A stretch of 26,376 bases of DNA. Origin: Saprospirales bacterium (GTDB lineage: Bacteria; Bacteroidota; Bacteroidia; Chitinophagales; JADIYW01). Position 1 is the stretch's first letter. The number at the start of each line of letters is the position of its first letter. The translations under genes and the position numbers were made by a program. Below are positions 8,316-17,613 of this stretch, one piece after another. Where the stretch lies: contig JADJSS010000041.1 of NCBI GenBank assembly GCA_016711605.1, forward strand, positions 1 to 26,376, in the 5' to 3' direction. The notes beneath the pieces were generated by a model. It ran no database searches and had not been told where the DNA came from. It worked only from the letters and a program-made list of their open reading frames with translations.

Positions 8316-8340
8316 CGAAGCCGAAAGGCTTCGTTTTTTT
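8316..8340 (+). terminator. Rho-independent hairpin, second of a pair
   Basis: CGAAGCC (8316-8322) and GGCTTCG (8327-8333) form a perfect stem closed by a GAAA tetraloop and followed by seven T on the plus strand. It is best oriented to end the rightward small-gene array. Confidence 0.85.
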
Positions 8341-8351
8341 ATTAAGAAAAA

Positions 8352-10073
8352 TTATCTCTCTTCTCTTTCTCTTGCGCGGTCTACCATTGGTTTGCCTGCA
8401 CCTTTATTACGTTTGTACACAGCTAAAATTTGCTCAGCATCATCGCTGTTAGTGGCGAAGAAAGAAAAGTTATCCAAAATTCTGATATCATCAATTCTTC
8501 TGGATTCTATTCCAGCCGTTGATTTTAATTCTTCCAGTAATTCACGTGGTGTCATGCCATCTGCTCTGCCTTTGGCAAAAAACAACCGTGTAGAAGATGC
8601 ATTTCTTCTTCGTGGCGCGGCATCTCTGCTTCCGCTGTCACGTCTGCTATCGCTTCTTCTGTCGTCACTTCTTCTGTCATCACGTCTTCCACGACCATCA
8701 TCACGTCTGTCTCTGCTCGCAAAACGGTCATTTCTACCAAACTCTTCCCTTGGAGCAGCTTCTTTAATTTGTTTGTAAGCAGAAATATTCAACTCATCTT
8801 TTGCAAAATGTTTTATCAATGCTGCAACAATAACCTGTGGTTCATTTTCACCTAAAATTTGCGATGCCAACTCTAAGTATTCGCTGTAATGCTCAGTGCC
8901 TATGATGGTTTCCACGTGTTCTGTTAAACGACGTGTTTTAATTTTCACCATATCGTTTGCATCAGGTAATTTACCTTTTTTCATTTTTGCTTTAGAGATT
9001 CTCTCCACAAAAATTAATTTTCTTTTTTCTGATGGCGAAATAATAGCAATCGCTTTTCCTAATTTTCCGGCACGTCCTGTTCTTCCGATTCTGTGTACAT
9101 AAGATTCCGGATCTTGCGGTAAACCGTAATTAATTACGTGCGTTAAATCTGAAATATCAATACCACGTGCAGCCACATCTGTAGCTACCAACACACCGTA
9201 TTTATTGGTTTTAAATTGCTTTACTACTTTCTCGCGTAAATTCTGTTGAATATCGCCATGCAATGCATCTGTGCTGTAACCTTTATCATTTAAGTGATTG
9301 GCAATTTCCACCACTTCCGCTTTTGTATTACAGAAAATAATACCGTAGAAATCTTCCTCCACATCCAACACACGGCACAAAGCATCAAATTTATCTCTGT
9401 CCGGCACTTCAAAATAAGATTGTTCGATGTTTACGTTTGTGATTTCCTGTTTGGCAATCTGCACCATATTGAATTTTCCCATGTAGCGTTTCGCTAAGGA
9501 TAAAATTCTGTCAGGCATCGTAGCGGAAAACAGCAACATTCTGCGGCTTTCATTACAAGATTTTAAAATCAACTCGATGTCGTCGATGAAACCCATGTTT
9601 AACATTTCATCGGCTTCGTCTAACACTACGTATTTTACGTCTTCGAGTTTTAATTTCTTTCTTTCAATTAAATCAATCACACGACCTGGTGTACCAACTA
9701 CTACGTGTGTTCCTTTTTCCAGTTCGCGCATTTGCGAGCTGATTGGCGCACCGCCATAAACGGTGGTTATCCAGATTTTTTTGGAACCTTTGAAACTTTT
9801 GATTTCTTCTGCCGTTTGAATCGCTAACTCGCGCGTTGGTGCCAATACTAATGCTTGTACGCTTTTTTGCGTTGGGTCAAATCTTTCTAAAATTGGTAAA
9901 CCGAATGCTGCAGTTTTTCCTGTTCCTGTTTGTGCTTGTCCTACAATATCTAAATCACCGTTTAATAAAAGTGGTATAGTTTGTTGCTGAATTGGGGTGG
10001 GTACTTCGTACCCTTTTTTTTCTAGCGCGTCTAAGATGTCGTCGCTTAAGCCTAAGGCTCTAAATCCTTCCAT
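8352..10073 (-). CDS. deaD: DEAD-box ATP-dependent RNA helicase (DeaD/CsdA type)
   Basis: An intact 573-residue helicase that unwinds RNA duplexes using ATP. All core motifs are present: Q motif near residues 25-31 (VPTPIQQ), Walker A AQTGTGKT at 47-54, PTRELA near 79-84, DEAD at 152-155, SAT at 183-185, then ATDVAARGID and HRIGRTGR in the second RecA domain. A region from about 445 to 495 is very rich in Arg, Asp and Ser (RDRRDDGRGRRDD), a disordered RNA-binding tail. It is followed by a DbpA-type RNA-recognition domain (RLFFAKGRADGMTPRELLEEL to IRILDNFSFF). This architecture matches DeaD/CsdA proteins acting in cold growth and ribosome assembly. A strong promoter lies 26 bases upstream, and converging terminators lie beyond the stop. 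Confidence 0.95.
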   Translation of the reverse strand: MEGFRALGLSDDILDALEKKGYEVPTPIQQQTIPLLLNGDLDIVGQAQTGTGKTAAFGLPILERFDPTQKSVQALVLAPTRELAIQTAEEIKSFKGSKKIWITTVYGGAPISSQMRELEKGTHVVVGTPGRVIDLIERKKLKLEDVKYVVLDEADEMLNMGFIDDIELILKSCNESRRMLLFSATMPDRILSLAKRYMGKFNMVQIAKQEITNVNIEQSYFEVPDRDKFDALCRVLDVEEDFYGIIFCNTKAEVVEIANHLNDKGYSTDALHGDIQQNLREKVVKQFKTNKYGVLVATDVAARGIDISDLTHVINYGLPQDPESYVHRIGRTGRAGKLGKAIAIISPSEKRKLIFVERISKAKMKKGKLPDANDMVKIKTRRLTEHVETIIGTEHYSEYLELASQILGENEPQVIVAALIKHFAKDELNISAYKQIKEAAPREEFGRNDRFASRDRRDDGRGRRDDRRSDDRRSDSRRDSGSRDAAPRRRNASSTRLFFAKGRADGMTPRELLEELKSTAGIESRRIDDIRILDNFSFFATNSDDAEQILAVYKRNKGAGKPMVDRAREREER

Positions 10074-10098
10074 AAAAATTTTTAATACTAATGAACTG

Positions 10099-10130
10099 CA
10101 AAGATACGCTGATTAGCTGAATGTTACAAC
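10099..10130 (-). promoter_or_regulatory. Bacteroidota promoter for the DEAD-box helicase gene
   Basis: On the minus strand GTTG (10130-10127) is followed after 20 bases by a perfect TATCTTTG (10106-10099). The start codon lies about 26 bases downstream of the -7 box, leaving a short leader. Confidence 0.8.
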
Positions 10131-10165
10131 GAAAGGATGTGTATATGGTGTTGCTATTGAGTTAA

Positions 10166-10861
10166 TTAAAGTAAGTTTTGCTCTCGAAAACTGCAATAAC
10201 TTTGCTGTGCAATAATAATATGATCTAAAACGGCAATCTCTAACATTTTCCCTGCTTCCACGGCATTTCGTGTTAATCGTATGTCTATTTCGCTTGGATT
10301 CAGATTTCCCGAAGGATGATTGTGACACAGAATAATACAACTTGCCAGTTCCCTGATGGCTATATTGAAAATCATTTTCATATCGGCAACCGTGCCGGAA
10401 ACGCCGCCACTACTGATTTTATGTTTGGATATAAACCGGTTATTTCGGTTGAGGTAAACCACCCAAAATTCTTCGTGCGGCAAGTCCGACAAAATCGGCG
10501 ACAGCATTTCAAAAACGGCTTTGTGGTTGATTATTTTCTCCTGCGGTTTTGCTTCTGATTGCGCTCTTCGCCTTCCCAATTCCAACGCGGCAGCAATCGA
10601 AATGGCTTTTGCTTCGCCAATTCCATGGAATTGCATCAAATCCTGAATGGATTTCTTGCCTAGTTGAAATAAGTCATGCTGTACGGAAGCTAAAATCTGT
10701 CTGGAAAGTTCTACTGCGGACTGTTTGGCATTGCCGGAACCAATAATAATGGCAATTAATTCGGCATCTGAAAGGCTGTGTTTACCTTTTAGCTGAAGTT
10801 TTTCTCTTGGCCGGTCTTCTTCCGCCCAGCATTTAATGGTGAGTTTGTTATCTGTTTGCAT
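10166..10861 (-). CDS. radC: RadC family JAB/MPN-domain protein
   Basis: A 231-residue protein of the RadC (UPF0758) family. The start at 10861 (MQTDNKLTIKCWAEEDRPREKL) is chosen because RadC proteins normally open with an I/KxWAxxDRPREKL motif; an in-frame upstream ATG at 10900 would read through a terminator hairpin. A helix-hairpin-helix segment (LMQFHGIGEAKAISI) lies in the N-terminal half. The C-terminal JAB domain has the metal site HNHPSGNLNPSEID and the final DHIII segment. Despite the name, a direct role in DNA repair is not established for the family; a metalloprotease-like function is inferred from the JAB fold. The gene follows rpsT immediately behind that gene's terminator, so it depends on read-through or on a promoter I cannot see. 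Confidence 0.93.
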   Translation of the reverse strand: MQTDNKLTIKCWAEEDRPREKLQLKGKHSLSDAELIAIIIGSGNAKQSAVELSRQILASVQHDLFQLGKKSIQDLMQFHGIGEAKAISIAAALELGRRRAQSEAKPQEKIINHKAVFEMLSPILSDLPHEEFWVVYLNRNNRFISKHKISSGGVSGTVADMKMIFNIAIRELASCIILCHNHPSGNLNPSEIDIRLTRNAVEAGKMLEIAVLDHIIIAQQSYCSFREQNLL

Positions 10862-10897
10862 AAAACAAAAATTGGTGTACCATTGAGATACACCAAT
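10862..10897 (-). terminator. Rho-independent terminator of rpsT, abutting radC
   Basis: ATTGGTGTA (10871-10879) and TACACCAAT (10889-10897) form a perfect 9-base-pair stem with a 9-base loop. On the minus strand the stem is followed by TTTTTGTTTT. The radC start codon (10861-10859) begins at the end of the T tract. Confidence 0.85.
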
Positions 10898-10935
10898 CAC
10901 TCATTTTCCATAAAAAATACGGAATTATTTTTCAA

Positions 10936-11193
10936 CTATTTTTTCAATCCATTCAAATGCAGCATCACCTGAGACTTCAAATGTCCTGCTTTGTTATCGT
11001 GGATTTGGTTTCTTTTAGCTAATTTATCTACCAGAGATACAACGCTTCCCATTGTTTTTTCTGCTTCAGCTTTATCGGTTAAACCTAAGAATTTGCGTAA
11101 TGCATTTCTCGTGGTTTTTCCATAATAACGGTTTGCTAATCGTTTCTTAGCCGTTTGTCTGATTCTCTTTTTTGCCGATTTATGATGTGCCAT
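10936..11193 (-). CDS. rpsT: 30S ribosomal protein S20
   Basis: An 85-residue, Lys/Arg-rich helical protein that binds 16S rRNA in the small subunit. It starts MAHHKSAKKRIRQTAKKRLANR, the family hallmark, and ends with helix KAGHLKSQVMLHLNGLKK. The start at 11193 is chosen over an in-frame ATG at 11214, because the upstream codons (MHTQKEK) overlap the promoter's -7 box. Length is as expected for S20. It has its own promoter and a terminator, so it is probably monocistronic with limited read-through into radC. Confidence 0.96.
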   Translation of the reverse strand: MAHHKSAKKRIRQTAKKRLANRYYGKTTRNALRKFLGLTDKAEAEKTMGSVVSLVDKLAKRNQIHDNKAGHLKSQVMLHLNGLKK

Positions 11194-11211
11194 TTTTTCT
11201 TTTTGAGTGTG

Positions 11212-11243
11212 CAAAGATAATCAAACGTTTAGATTAAAAAAAG
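11212..11243 (-). promoter_or_regulatory. Bacteroidota promoter for rpsT
   Basis: A perfect TATCTTTG occupies 11219-11212 on the minus strand with a T-rich -33 region about 19-20 bases upstream (11239-11243). The leader to the rpsT start is about 18 bases. Confidence 0.75.
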
Positions 11244-11335
11244 TGAATTTTAGGTTAATTCTGAACTTTTTGCATAATTCTTCGCTTATAGATATAAAAT
11301 AACGCTTTTTAATACCTTTTTGTATTCAAAAGCGC

Positions 11336-11343
11336 GATATTTG
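11336..11343 (+). promoter_or_regulatory. Possible -7 element for sucA
   Basis: GATATTTG fits xAnnTTTG, 24 bases before the sucA start. TTTG at 11319-11322 is only 13 bases upstream, shorter than the usual 19-20, so the -33 partner is uncertain. Confidence 0.35.
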
Positions 11344-11367
11344 CACTCTGATTAATATATACTTAAC

Positions 11368-14115
11368 ATGGAAGATTTATCGATTTTATCGAATGCACAC
11401 CCGAGCTACATTGATGCTCTTTATCAGGATTACTTAAAAGACCAGAATTCTGTTGATCCGGAATGGAAAAAATTCTTTGCCGGCTTCGACCTGGCTTACA
11501 AATATGGTGAAAACGGCGCGCAACTGAATGGCGCAACAGCTTCAGGAAATATCGAAGTCGTTTCACCCAAAGAATTTAAAGTCCTTAAACTGATCAGCGG
11601 TTACAGAAATAAAGGCCACTTATTAGCCAATACCAACCCTTTGCGTCCACGCAGAGACCGACATGCCGACTTAGAATTGCATTATTTCAATTTAACAGAA
11701 GAAGATCTGGAAACGGAATTCCATGCCGGAAAAGAAATAGGTATCGGAAAGGCAAAGCTGAAAGACATCATTTCACGACTGAAACAGATTTATTGCCGCA
11801 CCATCGGTTGGGAATATAATTATGTGCTCGACAGAGACGAACGTGCCTGGCTGCGAGAACAAATCGAGCATGGCTATGTAGCTTATGAGCATCCGATAGA
11901 AAAGAAAAAAGAATTGTATCCAAGCTAAACGAAAGTGAAGTATTGGAAAAATTTCTAGGCACCAAATATATCGGTCAAAAACGATTCTCCTTAGAAGGCG
12001 GCGAATCTACCATTCCGGCATTAGACTCTATGATAAATGTTGCCGCCAACCACGGTGTACAGGAAATTGTTATCGGTATGGCACATCGCGGTCGTTTAAA
12101 TGTATTGTGCAATATTGTAGGAAAAACATACGAGCAGGTGTTCTCTGAATTTGAAGGCATCGCACCTAATGATTTTTCAACCGGAACCGGTGATGTAAAA
12201 TATCACTTAGGCTATTCTTCTCAGTATGACACAATGGATGGCAAAGAAGTGTATATCAAATTACTACCAAATCCATCTCACTTAGAAGCCGTAAATCCTG
12301 TAGTACAAGGCTATTGCAGAGCAAAGGCAAATGCCATCTACGACGAAGATTACGATAAAATTTTACCTATTACCATTCATGGTGATGCGGCAGTTGCCGG
12401 ACAAGGTATTGTATATGAAGTGTTGCAAATGCAATCGTTAAAAGGTTATACCGTAGGCGGAACTATACATTTTGTCATCAACAACCAAATCGGATTTACC
12501 ACAGATTTCGATGATGCCAGAACATCAAACTATTGTACATCCATCGCATCTACCATTCAGGCACCTGTTTTTCATGTAAACGGCGATGATGTGGAATGTG
12601 TAACGTATGTAGCTGAATTAGCAGCAGAATATCGTCAGCGTTTTAATAAAGATATATTTGTGGATATGGTATGTTATAGAAAATGGGGTCACAACGAAGG
12701 TGACGATCCATCTTATACTCAACCGCAGATGTATAAAATCATTAAAGATCATGTAGGTGTTCGGGATTTATATCAGAAAAACTGTACGAATGGGGTGTTG
12801 CAGAAGCTGAATTTGCAAAAAAATGGAAGAAGAATTCTGGTCAGAATTGCAGGCTCGACTCAATGATTACAAACAACAGGAAAAGAAATACAATCCGCAA
12901 CCGACTGAATTAGCTTGGAAAGCATTGCGCAAAGCAACCAATGAAGATTTTGAATCTTCTCCGGAAACAAAAATTTCTAAAGATAATTTAGTGAAAATTA
13001 TCAAAGCACTGGTAAAGGTTCCTGAAGGTTTCAAACCTCTAAAAAAGATACAGCAATACCTGGAACAACGTCGTGTACTGATGCGAGAAAACAATACGGT
13101 GGATTGGGCAGCTGCAGAATTATTAGCATATGGTTCTATTTTATTAGATGGTAAAGATGTACGTTTAAGTGGCGAAGATGTCAAGCGTGGAACCTTTTCG
13201 CATCGTCATGCTTGTTTATATGATGAAGTAACGAATGAAGAATACAATCGTTTACAACATATTGCAGAAGACGGCAAACAGGGAACTTTCAGAATTTTCA
13301 ATTCCCATTTATCTGAATATGGTGTATTGGGTTTTGAGTTTGGATATTCACTGCCTTCGCCGGCACCGCTAACTATCTGGGAAGCACAGTTCGGTGATTT
13401 TGATAACGGCGCGCAAATCATCATCGACCAGTTTATTGCTTCCTGCGAAACGAAATGGAATCGTCAAAGTGGCTTAGTATTGTTATTACCACACGGCTAT
13501 GAAGGCGCCGGACCGGAACATAGTTCTGCACGACTTGAACGCTTCTTGCAGCTATGTGGTGAGAATAATATGGTAGTAACTAATATTACTTCACCAGCCA
13601 ATTTCTTTCATTTAATCAGAAGACAATTGGCCTGGTCGTTCAGAAAACCATTGATTAATATGTCGCCGAAATCCTTACTGCGTCATCCGAAATGTGTAGA
13701 TAATATTTCAAAAATCTATGAAGGAAAATTCCAGGAAGTAATAGACGATGAAAATACAACAGAAGCAAACGCAGTAAAAAAAGTATTGTTCTGTACCGGA
13801 AAAATCTATTACGATTTATTAGCAAAGAAAGAAGCAGATAACAGAACGGATATTGCTATTGTGCGAGTAGAACAATTGTATCCGGTGGCAGACAAACAAT
13901 TAGATGCTATCATTAAGAAATACGGCAAAGCCACTTTCCATTGGGTACAGGAAGAACCTATCAATATGGGTGCTTATGGTTTCTTGTTATTAAATTACAA
14001 TAAAGCAAAATACTTACAATGCATCGCAAGACCGCAGGCGGCATCACCGGCAACCGGTTTCAGCAAACTGCATGAAAAAGAACAAAAAGCATTGGTGGAA
14101 CTGGCGTTTAGTTAA
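11368..14115 (+). CDS. sucA: 2-oxoglutarate dehydrogenase E1 component (three frame breaks)
   Basis: E1 decarboxylates 2-oxoglutarate with thiamine diphosphate and hands the succinyl group to the E2 lipoyl arm in the TCA cycle. The start at 11368 gives MEDLSILSNAHPSYIDALYQ, normal for Bacteroidota SucA. Motifs in order: GMAHRGRLNVL, NPSHLEAVNPVVQGY, HGDAAVAGQGIVYE (cofactor site), NNQIGFTT, RKWGHNEGDDPSYTQP, then SEYGVLGFEFGYS and LPHGYEGAGPEHSSAR in the C-terminal half. About 917 residues, the usual size. The reading frame breaks three times, each fixed by restoring one A: in the six-A run at 11905-11910, in the five-A run at about 12778-12782, and in the seven-A run at about 12817-12823. 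Because coding resumes perfectly each time, these look like sequence errors rather than a dead gene. Confidence 0.95.
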
Positions 14116-14212
14116 TGCTTATTAGCTTATAGGAAAAATCAATTATCCATAAACTGCATAAACATTAAATTTGTCAAATAATCTTGAATCCATACATCAA
14201 ACAATCTAAACA

Positions 14213-15539
14213 ATGAGCAAAATAGAAATAAAAGTACCAACTGTTGGCGAATCCGTAACAGAAGTAACCTTATCATCCTGGTTAGTGGAAGATGGCGATT
14301 ACGTAAAAACTCGACCAGCCTTTAGCAGAATTCGAATCCGACAAAGCAACGTTTGAAATGCCATCGGAAGTGGCTGGTGTGATTACACGTGTTGCCAAAG
14401 AAGGCGATGATATTAAGATTGGCGGATTGGTAGCATATATCGACACGGATGCTGCAGCACCGGAAAAGTCAGCAGTTGTTACTCCACAGTCCACAGTCGA
14501 TAGTTCACAGAAAAAAGAAGAAGTAAAAGCCGAAGAAAGAAAGATGAAGTTGATAAAAAGAAACATCTGACAATGGACTATCGACTGTCGACCAAAGACT
14601 TATGCAACAGGAACACCATCGCCAGCAGCTAAAAAAATATTAGATGAAAAAGGTGTTGACACAAAAGATGTTCAAGGTTCTGGCGTTGATGGAAGAATTA
14701 CAAAAGAAGATGCGTTGAAAGTAGAAAAGTCGTGAGTCCAGAGTCGTCAGAAACAAAACAGAAAAACAAAAGAACGGTTGTCAACCGATTGAGAAAGTAA
14801 TGGTGACTTTTCTCGAAACGAAAGAACAGAGAAAATGACGCGTATGCGAAAAACTATTTCTCGCAGATTAGTAACTGTAAAAAATGAAACAGCAATGTTG
14901 ACTACTTTTAATGAAGTTGACATGACACGCATTCACGAAATAAGAGCGCAATATAAAAAACCTTTTGAAGAAAAAAATGGTATTGGTTTAGGCTTCATGT
15001 CATTCTTTACAAAAGCGTGTGCATTGGCACTTACAAAATATCCAGCTATCAATGCTTATATAGATGATGAAAATATTATCTACCATGATTTTGTAGATAT
15101 TTCAATTGCTGTTTCTACACCAAAAGGTTTAGTAGTTCCAGTAATTAGAAATGCAGAAAGTTTATCATTTGCTGGTGTAGAAAAAGAAGTGAAACGACTA
15201 GCGTTATTGGGTCGTGACGGCTTATTAAGCATTCAAGATATGGAAGGCGGAACATTCACAATTACTAATGGTGGCGTGTTTGGTTCTTTGTTATCAACTC
15301 CAATTATCAACCAACCACAAAGTGCAATTTTAGGCATGCATAAAATACAAGATAGACCAATGGCAATCAACGGTAAAGTAGAAATAAAACCAATGATGTA
15401 TTTGGCTTTATCATACGACCATAGAATTGTAGATGGAAAAGAAAGTGTTGGATTTTTGGTGATGGTAAAAGACTTTTTAGAAAATCCTGAAAAGATGTTG
15501 TACGGAACAGATCCAGTGAAAGCATTGTTGGAATTGTAA
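14213..15539 (+). CDS. sucB: 2-oxoglutarate dehydrogenase E2, dihydrolipoyl succinyltransferase (frame-broken)
   Basis: E2 is the core of the complex, moving the succinyl group from lipoate to CoA. Start at 14213: MSKIEIKVPTVGESVTEVTL. The lipoyl domain holds the DKA lysine in ESDKATFEMPSE; it needs removal of one A from AAAAA at about 14304-14308. A subunit-binding domain follows (TPSPAAKKILDEKGVD to GRITKEDAL, about 14608-14715). The catalytic domain begins SRNERTEKMTRMRKTI and ends with the active-site SYDHRIVDGKE. Both inter-domain linkers (about 14480-14600 and 14715-14810) contain in-frame stops (14568, 14733, 14790), and alternative frames give more linker-like sequence (ETSDNGLSTVDQ; VSPESSETKQ), so several indels lie there. 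Both linkers also carry repeat-like DNA. Overall about 440 residues. It begins 97 bases after sucA. Confidence 0.92.
14493..14588. repeat. 12-base inverted repeat in the first SucB linker
   Basis: ACAGTCGATAGT (14493-14504) is the exact reverse complement of ACTATCGACTGT (14577-14588). Both lie in the linker between lipoyl and subunit-binding domains. The motif resembles short dispersed GACTATCGACT-type repeats that I recall from Bacteroidota intergenic DNA. Confidence 0.6.
14728..14750. repeat. GAGTC-rich repeat in the second SucB linker
   Basis: The stretch contains AGTCGTGAGTCCAGAGTCGT, in which AGTC recurs three times at 7-8 base steps. It sits between the subunit-binding and catalytic domains and resembles GACTCTGGACTCACGACT-type repeats of Bacteroidota. 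Confidence 0.45.
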
Positions 15540-15544
15540 AAAAT

Positions 15545-15577
15545 AAAATGGCTATTAATAATTAATAGCCATTTTTT
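15545..15577. terminator. Bidirectional terminator between sucB and the GH5 gene
   Basis: AAAATGGCTATTAAT (15545-15559) and its exact complement (15561-15575) flank a single central base, making a long near-perfect palindrome. T-rich tails follow on both strands, fitting the two converging genes. Confidence 0.85.
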
Positions 15578-15580
15578 ATT

Positions 15581-16606
15581 CTACCAGCATTTAGATTTTT
15601 TTGCAAATTTAATTCCATAACCTGATGAATTTACTATGGTATTTCCATAAGCAGTAAGCGATGAAAAATTTCCATTTGTAGTCATTTGTCTTGCACCACA
15701 ATTATCTTGTGTCCAAACCCAAGCTAAGTAACCAATATTATTGTTATTTGCAATTTGCATTACTGTAGTTAATGGTAAATCGTAAATACAATTTCCAGCA
15801 TTGTCATCTTGCTTATTCGCAATTTCACCCAATAAAATAGGGATATTCCAAGTAGCTGCATCATTTAATAAAGTAGTTATTGCAGTTGTAGTATTTGCAT
15901 AACTTGTCCAATAAGTATGTGCAGAAAAAATGAGGTTATGTTTTGGATCAAAACTTTGTAAAGTTGCTCCAATATTTTTCCAAAGATTAAGATGTTGACC
16001 GCAGTCTGATGCATCTAAAACTAATGGCATATTTAATCCAGCATTTCTAAAATTTGCAATAATTGATTGATACATAATTTTAAATCTTGTTTCGTTATTG
16101 CTATTCCACGCAACATAACCAGCTTCGTTCACAGGATTTATCATCAACCATTTTTGATATTTTAAAAGTATTGGTTTTACAGTTGCTTGTGTAAACCAAT
16201 TTGTTGTTGCAATTATTGAACTTGTATCATCAAGACAAGTTACATCATGCAACTCTAAAATTGGAATCATTTTTTGTTGAATACATCTTGATAAAGCAGA
16301 ATCTAATAATGCAAGATTTGCATACGCTGGAGCAGCATTTGTTTTGTACCAAACAATGCGCACACAATTCGCACCACTTTTTGCTATTTCAGGAAACAAA
16401 TTTTCCGATGTATTCCAACCCCAACCATACACAGCATAATTAACACCTTTTGGAATGATTGTATCGCCACAAGGTGCAATAATATTTTTGCCTTTTATGG
16501 TAATAGTTGCATTATTTACTGGCGTTGGAGTTCCACCAGTTGGTATGCAAGACGTAAAACAAAATAGAATAAAAACAAAAGCAATTGATAATTTTATTTG
16601 TTTCAT
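15581..16606 (-). CDS. Lipoprotein glycoside hydrolase family 5 (cellulase/mannanase-like)
   Basis: A 341-residue lipoprotein: MKQIKLSIAFVFILFCFTSC with Cys20, then a Thr/Pro-rich linker (IPTGGTPTPV) and a (beta/alpha)8 barrel. Family 5 landmarks: GVNYAVYGWGW near residue 54, CVRIVWYK near 81, ILELHDVTC near 116, the acid/base Glu161 in MINPVNEAG, the FSAHTYW strand near 228, and the nucleophile Glu261 in PILLGEIANK. Length and order fit GH5 endo-beta-glycanases; mannan, glucan or another beta-glycan cannot be decided. The lipid anchor puts it in the outer or inner membrane, facing out or into the periplasm. It is the last gene of a five-gene leftward lipoprotein run and the only clear enzyme in it. 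Intact. Confidence 0.85.
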   Translation of the reverse strand: MKQIKLSIAFVFILFCFTSCIPTGGTPTPVNNATITIKGKNIIAPCGDTIIPKGVNYAVYGWGWNTSENLFPEIAKSGANCVRIVWYKTNAAPAYANLALLDSALSRCIQQKMIPILELHDVTCLDDTSSIIATTNWFTQATVKPILLKYQKWLMINPVNEAGYVAWNSNNETRFKIMYQSIIANFRNAGLNMPLVLDASDCGQHLNLWKNIGATLQSFDPKHNLIFSAHTYWTSYANTTTAITTLLNDAATWNIPILLGEIANKQDDNAGNCIYDLPLTTVMQIANNNNIGYLAWVWTQDNCGARQMTTNGNFSSLTAYGNTIVNSSGYGIKFAKKSKCW

Positions 16607-16679
16607 AGTATTTTGTTTTATTGTTTATAATTTTGAAAAGTAATTAATGTCTCTTATTTTAAATTTAATTTAAACAACC

Positions 16680-17525
16680 TTATGGTTTGCCCCAACCTTC
16701 AGGCCACTTTAAAAGCCCATCTAAGCTTTTATATTCACTCAATGTAAGTTTTCGTTCAGTACAACCAACTGCACAACTTTCTTCCCAAGAAAAATACCGC
16801 CAATTTTTAAAATCGAAAAAAAGGTGTGTTCTAAAATTTCCAGTAGCATCATTTGCAAATGATATAACATTATCTATATTTGCCCAATCATACTTAGCGG
16901 CAGCACCACCTGGCACTAGGCTTGCAATAGGTGCTGATTCTATAGCTGACCAGCTATAAGGTTTATCTACATAATAACCTTCTTTAAAATAGAATATAGG
17001 ATACATCGGAGTTGAACCTCCAACACCACTTGGCACTTGAATTAAAGTCCATCCTTGTGGAGTTTTTCCTGCCATTGAACGAGCATAACTTGGATCCTCA
17101 AAAAGACTTAAAGTACCAGGATTACCATCAAGAATACTTATCGAATCATATTGTGCAATACCTGATGTTATTTTAATTCCCATAGATGCTGAAACTATCC
17201 AATATGAATTATTATCCATGCCAATATCCTTTACCTGAGATGGCCAATTTGATGCTAGTTTAGTAATTGGAAAAGGTCCGTCAATAATTTTCATTGTATC
17301 TGAACCTTGATACATTAGCTCAGCTATAAAATATTTTTTATCCTTATTTTCATCATGATTCAAATCGTAAAATGCAAATCCGATTTTTGGGTAAATATTA
17401 TACGCACAAACAAAGTTTGGAGTGTTTAACGAAGGAGAAATAGGTGCAGCGTCTTTAGTACATCCATTTATCAATAAAATTGATGTGACAACGCCGATTA
17501 AAAGAAGTAATTTATAGTTTTTCAT
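16680..17525 (-). CDS. Putative lipoprotein of unknown function
   Basis: An intact 281-residue protein with signal MKNYKLLLLIGVVTSILLINGC (Cys22 by count) and then TKDAAPISPS. The mature part contains IGFAFYDLNHDENKDKKYFI, a Gly-rich stretch QVPSGVGGSTPMYPIFYFKE, and near the C-terminus HLFFDFKNWRYFSWEE followed by CAVGC. It is tryptophan- and tyrosine-rich, suggesting a beta-propeller or carbohydrate-contact surface, but no family is recognised. The FFDF strand resembles strands in the 1667 lipoprotein. It is 73 bases upstream of the GH5 gene, which suggests shared expression; a sugar-binding partner role is only a guess from this position. Confidence 0.65.
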   Translation of the reverse strand: MKNYKLLLLIGVVTSILLINGCTKDAAPISPSLNTPNFVCAYNIYPKIGFAFYDLNHDENKDKKYFIAELMYQGSDTMKIIDGPFPITKLASNWPSQVKDIGMDNNSYWIVSASMGIKITSGIAQYDSISILDGNPGTLSLFEDPSYARSMAGKTPQGWTLIQVPSGVGGSTPMYPIFYFKEGYYVDKPYSWSAIESAPIASLVPGGAAAKYDWANIDNVISFANDATGNFRTHLFFDFKNWRYFSWEESCAVGCTERKLTLSEYKSLDGLLKWPEGWGKP

Positions 17526-17613
17526 AATTATTTATTTTTTTGATGATGAAATTTTTTGCTTAGAAGTTTTTAATTAAATATTGAACATTAGAGAAAATTA
17601 TTTGTATTACATT

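Noticed and set aside
8392..8778. Open frame opposite the helicase tail (128 residues, Leu/Ser/Arg-rich)
   Set aside because: Antisense shadow of the Arg/Asp/Ser-rich region of the helicase; low-complexity and with no start context.
11194..11214. Upstream start of rpsT adding seven residues
   Set aside because: Overlaps the TATCTTTG promoter box, and S20 proteins start MAxHKSAxKR.
11880..11945. Programmed ribosomal frameshift in sucA
   Set aside because: No slippery heptamer with a downstream structure is evident, two more breaks of the same kind follow, and E1 homologues use one frame.
12867..13184. 105-residue open frame opposite sucA
   Set aside because: Shadow of the conserved E1 coding strand.
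16201..16443. Open frame opposite the GH5 gene
   Set aside because: Antisense to an intact, strongly conserved enzyme; His/Leu-rich shadow.
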